The translations under genes were made by a program, and so were the position numbers. Source: Gemmatimonadales bacterium (GTDB lineage: Bacteria; Gemmatimonadota; Gemmatimonadetes; Palauibacterales; Palauibacteraceae). Taken from it: a DNA stretch of 11,415 nucleotides. Of this stretch, positions 7,423-11,415 are shown piece after piece (the stretch's first letter is position 1; each line of letters begins with the position of its first letter). The stretch is from positions 1-11,415 of the forward strand of contig DAOVWI010000068.1 in assembly GCA_030636765.1 (NCBI GenBank), read 5' to 3'. The notes beneath the pieces are model-generated. The model searched no databases. It saw only the letters and a program-made list of their open reading frames with translations, and was not told where the DNA came from.

Positions 7423-8453
7423 CCGAGACGGGCCACCTGGGCGAGCTGCAGCTCCAGCTTCGGGCTTCCCCGCACCTCAAGGCGCCGGATTCGACGCCCC
7501 GCATCATGTGGTCGGTCGTCGGCAGCCTCGTGCCCGTCGTCGCGGCCGCCACGTACTACTTCGGGCCGAGCGCCCCCCTCGTGGTGGCCGCGGCCACCCT
7601 GGGCGCCCTCCTCACGGAGAGGGCGTTCGGCCAGGGAGGGAGCCTGGGCGACGGGTCGGCCGCGATCACGGGGATCCTGCTGGGCCTCACCCTGCCGCCC
7701 GGCCTACCCCTCTGGATGGCGTTCCTGGGAGGCGCCTTCGGGATCGGCTTCGGCAAGCTCGTGTTCGGCGGGCTGGGACAGAACGTCTTCAACCCCGCGC
7801 TGCTCGGGCGCGCTTTTCTCCAGGCGGCCTTTCCGGTGGCCCTGACGACGTGGCCCGCGACGGAAGGCGGCTGGTGGCAGCTCCGGGGCGACAACCTGGC
7901 GCTCCCGTTCATGAGTCCGGCGCCGGTCGACGCGGTGTCGAGCGCGACCCCGCTCGGCCTGATGAAGTTCGAGTCGACACCGACAGACACCTGGCCCCTG
8001 ATGCTGGGAGACACGAGCGGATCCCTGGGCGAGACGGCGGGCCTTCTGATCCTGGTGTGCGGAGGCTACCTCGCGCTGAAGAACTACCTGAACTGGCGCA
8101 TTCCGGCGAGCATCTTCGGTACGGTGGCGGTCCTCTCGGGCCTCCTCTTCCTGCTGGACTCCGCTCGCTTTCCCGACCCGCTGTTCGCGCTGTTCTCGGG
8201 AGGACTCGTCCTCGGAGCGGTGTACATGGCGACGGACATGGTCACCTCGCCCGTGACCCATGCGGGGGCGTGGCTCTTCGGCGTGGGCATCGGCGCCCTC
8301 GTGGTCGCGATCCGCACCTGGGGCGGCCTGCCGGAGGGCGTCATGTACGCGATCCTGCTGATGAATGCCCTCGTCCCGTTCATCGATCGGGCCACCCAGC
8401 CGCGGGTCTTCGGCACGAGCGGCCCCGGCACGGGGGCCGAGGCAGCCTCGTGA
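7419..8453 (+). CDS. rnfD: Rnf complex subunit RnfD, membrane flavoprotein
   Basis: RnfD is an integral membrane subunit homologous to NqrB that carries a covalently linked FMN and belongs to the ion-translocating core. From the GTG at 7419 it has 344 residues. This start overlaps the rnfC stop (GTGA) and keeps the conserved amphipathic N-terminus with SPHL (17-20) before the first membrane helix. The in-frame ATG at 7506 would remove it, and an ATG at 7194 lies deep inside rnfC and is not plausible. About nine to ten hydrophobic helices are visible. The FMN attachment motif DAVSSATPL spans 171-179, with Thr177 the expected acceptor of the phosphoester bond made by ApbE. FGGLGQNVFNPALLGRAF (116-133) and YMATDMVTSP (269-278) are further family signatures. 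No lesion is seen. Confidence 0.95.
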   Translation: MTETGHLGELQLQLRASPHLKAPDSTPRIMWSVVGSLVPVVAAATYYFGPSAPLVVAAATLGALLTERAFGQGGSLGDGSAAITGILLGLTLPPGLPLWMAFLGGAFGIGFGKLVFGGLGQNVFNPALLGRAFLQAAFPVALTTWPATEGGWWQLRGDNLALPFMSPAPVDAVSSATPLGLMKFESTPTDTWPLMLGDTSGSLGETAGLLILVCGGYLALKNYLNWRIPASIFGTVAVLSGLLFLLDSARFPDPLFALFSGGLVLGAVYMATDMVTSPVTHAGAWLFGVGIGALVVAIRTWGGLPEGVMYAILLMNALVPFIDRATQPRVFGTSGPGTGAEAAS

Positions 8454-9172
8454 GCGACGAGCGCGCGCCGGGGACGGAGGCCGGTGGCGAGCTGGAGCGA
8501 CAGGAGACCGGCGCTCGGCCTGGCGCCGCGGCACGGAGCGAGGTTCCGGCGTGGCGCCTCGTGTCGACGCTCGGGGCCGCCGGCGCCGTCGCCGGGCTGG
8601 CAATCGTGCTGGTGTTCGGCTGGGCGAATCCGAGGATCGAGGCTCACAGGGCCGAGGTCCTGCGCCAGGCGATCCACGAGGTTCTGCGTGCGCCCGATAG
8701 CTACGCGACGCTCTTCGTGCTCGAGGGAGAGCTCGTGTCGGCGGTTCCGGCCGATGTGGACTCTACGGAGCTCGACCGCGTGTACGTCGGCTACGACGCG
8801 GCGGGCGAGCGAGTCGGCTTCGCGATCGCCGGCGGGCTTCCGGGCTACCAGGACGTCATCCGGCTCATCTTCGGATACGACGCCGAGCACAGCGAGCTGC
8901 TCGCCATGAAGGTGCTCGAGAACAAGGAGACGCCCGGTCTAGGCGAAAAGACCGAGAAAAAAAGGGACATCCTCTCCGGGTTTGATGGTGTGGTTCCCCC
9001 GCTCGAGGGCGTGAAGACGGGGAGGGGCACGGGCGACGAGAGCGAGGTCGACATGATCACCGGGGCGACGATCTCGTCGCGGACCGTGATCGAGATCATC
9101 AACCGGCGGCTCGAGAGCCTGGGACCGATGATCGACGTCTACGTGGAGGAGAGCCGGGAGAGCGGCGGATGA
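8450..9172 (+). CDS. rnfG: Rnf complex subunit RnfG, periplasmic FMN-binding subunit
   Basis: RnfG is anchored by one membrane helix and exposes an FMN-binding domain to the periplasm; it is homologous to NqrC. From the GTG at 8450 it has 240 residues. The start overlaps the rnfD stop (GTGA) and follows GAGG at 8439-8442; no in-frame ATG occurs until the middle of the domain. The N-terminal 35 residues are charged and probably cytoplasmic, somewhat long for the family. The membrane helix is about 37-57. The FMN-binding domain contains ETPGLGEK (160-167) and the acceptor motif DMITGATISS (201-210), where Thr207 should carry the covalent FMN added by ApbE. The stop overlaps the rnfE start (ATGA). 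The N-terminal extension does not alter the assignment. Confidence 0.93.
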   Translation: MSDERAPGTEAGGELERQETGARPGAAARSEVPAWRLVSTLGAAGAVAGLAIVLVFGWANPRIEAHRAEVLRQAIHEVLRAPDSYATLFVLEGELVSAVPADVDSTELDRVYVGYDAAGERVGFAIAGGLPGYQDVIRLIFGYDAEHSELLAMKVLENKETPGLGEKTEKKRDILSGFDGVVPPLEGVKTGRGTGDESEVDMITGATISSRTVIEIINRRLESLGPMIDVYVEESRESGG

Positions 9173-9897
9173 CGGTGCACGAATCGTCGGAAGAGATCGT
9201 TCGGCACGCGCCGGGAGCGCCCGTCGCTGGGCTGCCCGGCCGCGAGAGGACGCCTGCACAGGACCTGCTGCGGGGCGTCTGGCGCGAGAACCCGGTGCTC
9301 GTCCAGCTGCTCGGCCTCTGCCCGGCCCTGGCGGTCACGAACACGGTGGAGAACAGCCTCGCCATGGGCCTCGCCACCTTCTTCGTCCTCGTGGGCTCGA
9401 GCTTCCTCGTCTCCAGCTTCAAGCGCCTCATACCGAGCGAGATACGGATCGCGGCCTTCATCCTGATCATCGCCACCTTCGTGACGATCGCGGATCTGCT
9501 CCTGGCAGCCATCGTGCCCGACATCCACAAGGCGCTCGGTGCGTTTATCGCGCTGATCGTCGTGAACTGCATGATTCTCGGCCGCCAGGAGGCGTTCGCC
9601 TCCAAGAGGCCCGTGGGCCGGGCCGTCCTGGATGCGGTGGGGACCGGGGCGGGCTTCATGGTGGCGATGCTGATGATGGGATCGATCCGGGAGCTGCTCG
9701 GAAACGGCAGCCTGCTGGGCGTCAGCCTCTTCGGTCCCTCGTACGAGCCGTGGATCATCATGATCCTCCCGCCGGGCGGGTTCCTCACCCTGGGCTTCAT
9801 CCTCCTCGCGTTCGGCTGGTGGCGCGGCAGACGAGCGGAGGCGGTGCCGGCCGTCCGCAGGTGGCCGCACGGGGTGGCCTCGAGGAGGGCGGCATGA
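9169..9897 (+). CDS. rnfE: Rnf complex subunit RnfE, membrane core subunit
   Basis: RnfE is a six-helix membrane protein homologous to NqrD. With RnfA it forms the pseudo-symmetric core that holds an iron-sulfur centre inside the membrane. The 242 residues show NPVLVQLLGLCPALAVT (41-57) and NCMILGRQEAFA (133-144). C51 and C134 are the two conserved cysteines that contribute to the shared centre with RnfA. IRELLGNGSLLG (173-184) and the long final helices also fit. The first 33 residues are hydrophilic and lengthen the N-terminus compared with short family members, and the C-terminal tail (219-242) is Arg-rich, presumably cytoplasmic. ATG 9169 overlaps the rnfG stop (ATGA). The end overlaps rnfA in the same way. 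Confidence 0.95.
   Translation: MTVHESSEEIVRHAPGAPVAGLPGRERTPAQDLLRGVWRENPVLVQLLGLCPALAVTNTVENSLAMGLATFFVLVGSSFLVSSFKRLIPSEIRIAAFILIIATFVTIADLLLAAIVPDIHKALGAFIALIVVNCMILGRQEAFASKRPVGRAVLDAVGTGAGFMVAMLMMGSIRELLGNGSLLGVSLFGPSYEPWIIMILPPGGFLTLGFILLAFGWWRGRRAEAVPAVRRWPHGVASRRAA
9882..9888 (+). promoter_or_regulatory. Strong ribosome binding site of rnfA inside rnfE
   Basis: GAGGAGG lies five nucleotides before the ATG at 9894, within the last codons of rnfE. It fixes the rnfA start at 9894 and rules out the longer open frame from an ATG at 9750, which would lie inside rnfE and lacks RnfA-like sequence. Confidence 0.7.
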
Positions 9898-10472
9898 GCG
9901 GCGAGCTTTTCTGGATCCTGATCTCGGCGATGCTGGTCAACAACTTCACCCTGCACCTCTTCCTGGGGCTGTGCCCGTTCATGGGCGTATCGGCCAGAAT
10001 CTCCACGGCGCTCCGCATGGGCGCGGCCAATATCTTCGTGCTGGTGATCACATCGGTCGCGGTTTCGTTCCTGAACGCCTTCGTGCTCGCTGACGCGCCC
10101 TACCTCAGGCTGATCTCGTTCATCGTGGTGATCGCCTCCCTGGTCCAGATCGTCGAGATGGTGATCAAGAAGGCGAGCCCGGTCCTCTTCCGGGAGCTCG
10201 GAATCTACCTGCCGCTGATCACGACGAACTGCGCGATCCTCGGGCTGGCGATCTTCCAGACCAACCGCGGCTATGGCTTTCTGGAGGGTCTCGCGTTCGC
10301 GATCGGCGCCGGCCTCGGCCTCACGCTGGCGCTCGTGCTGATGGCGTCGATCCGCGAGCGCGCGGAGCTGGCCGACGTGCCGGCGCTCGCCCGCGGGATG
10401 GGCCTGGTGCTGATCGTCGCCGGAAGCCTCTCGCTCGCCTTCATGGGCTTCGCCGGGCTGCTCAGCTCATGA
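9894..10472 (+). CDS. rnfA: Rnf complex subunit RnfA, membrane core subunit
   Basis: RnfA is the partner of RnfE in the membrane core and is homologous to NqrE. From ATG 9894 it has 192 residues, the standard family length, with six membrane helices at about 5-24, 40-60, 71-92, 103-122, 129-152 and 168-190. The signatures LVNNFTLHLFLGLCPFMG (14-31) and LITTNCAILG (108-117) supply the conserved cysteines C27 and C113. With RnfE C51 and C134 these should hold the membrane-embedded iron-sulfur centre. The start overlaps the rnfE stop (ATGA) and the stop overlaps the start of the small Cys-rich gene that follows, so rnfE, rnfA and that gene are likely translated in a coupled way. No deviation from the family was seen. 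Confidence 0.96.
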   Translation: MSGELFWILISAMLVNNFTLHLFLGLCPFMGVSARISTALRMGAANIFVLVITSVAVSFLNAFVLADAPYLRLISFIVVIASLVQIVEMVIKKASPVLFRELGIYLPLITTNCAILGLAIFQTNRGYGFLEGLAFAIGAGLGLTLALVLMASIRERAELADVPALARGMGLVLIVAGSLSLAFMGFAGLLSS

Positions 10473-10633
10473 TCGGGCCGGCACTCGGGATCCTGGCTTT
10501 CGCGCTGCTCTTCGCGCTCTTCGGGCTGCTGCGGCTACGGTCAGGCTGCTCGGGCAGCTGCAGCGGCTGCGACCCTACCTGCGGACGGTGGCAGCCCGGT
10601 GCTGCCGACGATGATGGCGGAAGGAAACAATGA
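10469..10633 (+). CDS. Small Cys-rich single-helix membrane protein, candidate Rnf iron-centre maturation factor
   Basis: This gene encodes 54 residues. One hydrophobic helix (about 3-21, LGILAFALLFALFGLL) is followed by a basic stop (RLR) and then the cluster SGCSGSCSGCDPTCG, with C27-x3-C31-x2-C34-x3-C38, and a polar tail. The ATG overlaps the rnfA stop (ATGA), and the TGA stop overlaps the apbE start (ATGA), so it sits inside the translationally coupled chain. Known: NqrM (DUF539) is a short membrane protein with conserved cysteines, encoded next to apbE in nqr operons and needed to mature the NqrD/NqrE metal centre. Inferred: this product may do the same for RnfA/RnfE. Clear DUF539 similarity cannot be confirmed by eye. 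The layout also resembles FeoB-associated Cys-rich membrane proteins. That the gene is real is well supported by the overlaps and composition; its function is not. Confidence 0.72.
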   Translation: MIGPALGILAFALLFALFGLLRLRSGCSGSCSGCDPTCGRWQPGAADDDGGRKQ

Positions 10634-10660
10634 TGGCGGAAGACTTGATGATGGCGGAAG
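10611..10660 (+). repeat. Three copies of a 13-nt direct repeat over the apbE start
   Basis: ATGATGGCGGAAG occurs at 10611-10623, 10630-10642 and 10648-10660. The second and third copies are adjacent 18-nt units identical at 17 of 18 positions (ending ACTTG and ACTCG), so apbE begins with a near-duplicated six-codon block (MMAEDL, MMAEDS). The first copy lies in the end of the small Cys-rich gene, 19 nt upstream and in another reading frame. Each copy holds two ATG codons and a GGCGGAAG that can act as a ribosome binding site for the next copy. It may be a slipped duplication of an initiation region; a protein-binding role is possible but unsupported. Confidence 0.85.
10619..10625 (+). promoter_or_regulatory. 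Ribosome binding site of apbE
   Basis: GGAAGGA lies four nucleotides before the ATG at 10630 and is the best purine-rich match near any candidate start. A second, weaker match (GGCGGAAG, 10635-10642) lies before the in-frame ATG pair at 10648 and 10651, so initiation there is also possible. Confidence 0.6.
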
Positions 10661-11415
10661 ACTCGAGGATCAGTCGCAGGCGATTCGTCTCGCTTGGCGC
10701 GGGCGCGTTCGTCGTGCTCTCCCTGCCCCTCGCCCTCCGGCGCCGGAGGGCGTTCGTGCGACGAAGCATCCCCGTCATGGGCACGATCGCCGAGGTGGCC
10801 GTGGTTCACGAGGACGCCCGGGGCGCCCACCTGGCGATCGACGCGGCGATGGCGGAGCTCCGGTGGGTGGATCGGACGATGTCCCGGTTCAGCCCTCTAT
10901 CGGACGTCGGGCGGGCGAACCTGGGGGCGGCGGCCGCGCCCGTCACGGTGACCGAAGAGACCGCGATAGTTCTGAGAGAGTCGCTCCGTTGGGCCGAGGC
11001 CAGCGGTGGCCTGTTCGATCCATGCCTCGGGCAGCCGGCCGCTCTGTGGAACTTCGCTTCCCGGCGCCGGCCTCCGCCGGCGGCCGAGATTCGCCGTTAC
11101 GCCGGCGAGGGCCTCTACCGGCACCTCGAGCTCGACGCAGCGAACGGGCGAGCAGCCTGCGTGCGATTCCACAGCGACGACGTGTCGATCGACGTCGGCG
11201 GAATCGCCAAGGGCTACGCCGTCGACAAAGCCGTTCGCGCCCTGCGGGAGCGGGGAGTCACGGACGCCCTCGTCAACGCGGGCGGTGATCTGTACGCCAT
11301 GGGCACCTCGGAGAACGGCGCCCCCTGGAGGGTCGGCATTCGCTCCCCCGACGACCCCCGGCGACTGGCGGCGACGATCCCGGTCTCCGACCGGGCTATC
11401 GCCACCTCGGGGGAC
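10630..11415 (+). CDS. apbE: FAD:protein FMN transferase ApbE (partial, cut by right edge)
   Basis: ApbE transfers FMN from FAD to a Thr of target proteins outside the cytoplasmic membrane; here the likely targets are RnfD Thr177 and RnfG Thr207. The 262 residues present include VMGTIAEV (49-56), SRFSPLSDVGRAN (85-97), FDPCLGQPAALW (129-140), IDVGGIAKGYAVDKA (187-201), VNAGGDLYAMG (215-225) and the beginning of the ATSGD motif (258-262) at the edge. The last part of the flavin transferase domain is missing because the window ends. The N-terminus has SRRRFVSL and a hydrophobic run (19-36), resembling a twin-arginine signal, but RRRR (37-40) and more Arg follow the run and no lipobox is seen. 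ATG 10630 overlaps the preceding stop; ATG 10633, 10648 or 10651 could also serve. No frame break is visible. Confidence 0.93.
   Translation, partial: MMAEDLMMAEDSRISRRRFVSLGAGAFVVLSLPLALRRRRAFVRRSIPVMGTIAEVAVVHEDARGAHLAIDAAMAELRWVDRTMSRFSPLSDVGRANLGAAAAPVTVTEETAIVLRESLRWAEASGGLFDPCLGQPAALWNFASRRRPPPAAEIRRYAGEGLYRHLELDAANGRAACVRFHSDDVSIDVGGIAKGYAVDKAVRALRERGVTDALVNAGGDLYAMGTSENGAPWRVGIRSPDDPRRLAATIPVSDRAIATSGD

Noticed and set aside
7508..8449. Upstream extension of rnfG to an ATG at 7508
   Set aside because: It overlaps nearly all of rnfD and yields Arg-rich nonsense. The GTG at 8450 with its GTGA overlap and GAGG site is the sensible start.
9750..9893. Upstream extension of rnfA to an ATG at 9750
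   Set aside because: It lies inside rnfE and is hydrophilic. A strong GAGGAGG and a family-standard length point to ATG 9894.
10611..10660. Short direct repeats as a CRISPR array or replication iterons
   Set aside because: There are only three copies with 5-6 nt between the core units, inside coding sequence. There are no spacers of CRISPR length and no other origin features.

Overview
This window is one strand-uniform, tightly packed operon from a high-GC bacterium (by eye about two-thirds GC or more, with third codon positions mostly G or C). It encodes a complete Rnf complex (RnfB, C, D, G, E, A). A very long pyruvate:ferredoxin oxidoreductase-type enzyme (PFOR, 1689 residues) sits between rnfB and rnfC. 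After rnfA come a tiny cysteine-rich membrane protein and the flavin transferase ApbE, which is cut by the right edge. The core order B-C-D-G-E-A differs from the proteobacterial A-B-C-D-G-E-H order and the clostridial C-D-G-E-A-B order. It resembles the order reported for Bacteroidota/Chlorobi-type and other non-proteobacterial operons. The lineage cannot be fixed from the sequence. The content points to an anaerobic or facultative organism.

Layout: 2-73 is the tail of an unidentified upstream gene in the same orientation. 84-968 is rnfB, 965-6034 the PFOR, 6094-7422 rnfC, 7419-8453 rnfD (GTG start), 8450-9172 rnfG (GTG start), 9169-9897 rnfE, 9894-10472 rnfA, 10469-10633 a 54-residue Cys-rich membrane protein, and 10630-11415 the start of apbE. 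Seven consecutive junctions within the operon are 4-nt ATGA or GTGA overlaps. The only real gap inside it is the 59 nt between the PFOR and rnfC. No stretch over 300 nt lacks a gene, and no promoter, terminator, RNA gene, CRISPR array or mobile element was seen. The promoter must lie upstream of the window.

How the genes should work together (established for the families, inferred here): the PFOR oxidises pyruvate, or another 2-oxoacid, with CoA and yields reduced Fe-S clusters. RnfB accepts low-potential electrons from ferredoxin. RnfC exchanges electrons with NAD(H). RnfA/RnfE hold a shared membrane iron-sulfur centre. RnfD and RnfG carry covalent FMN, attached by ApbE. The complex couples ferredoxin:NAD+ electron transfer to Na+ or H+ transport. 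The unusual points are the PFOR placed in the middle of the rnf cluster and translationally coupled to rnfB, an extra ferredoxin-like module tethered to the PFOR C-terminus, an RnfB that has lost exactly one cluster of its last ferredoxin domain, and the small CX3CX2CX3C membrane protein that could be an Rnf counterpart of the Na+-NQR maturation factor NqrM.
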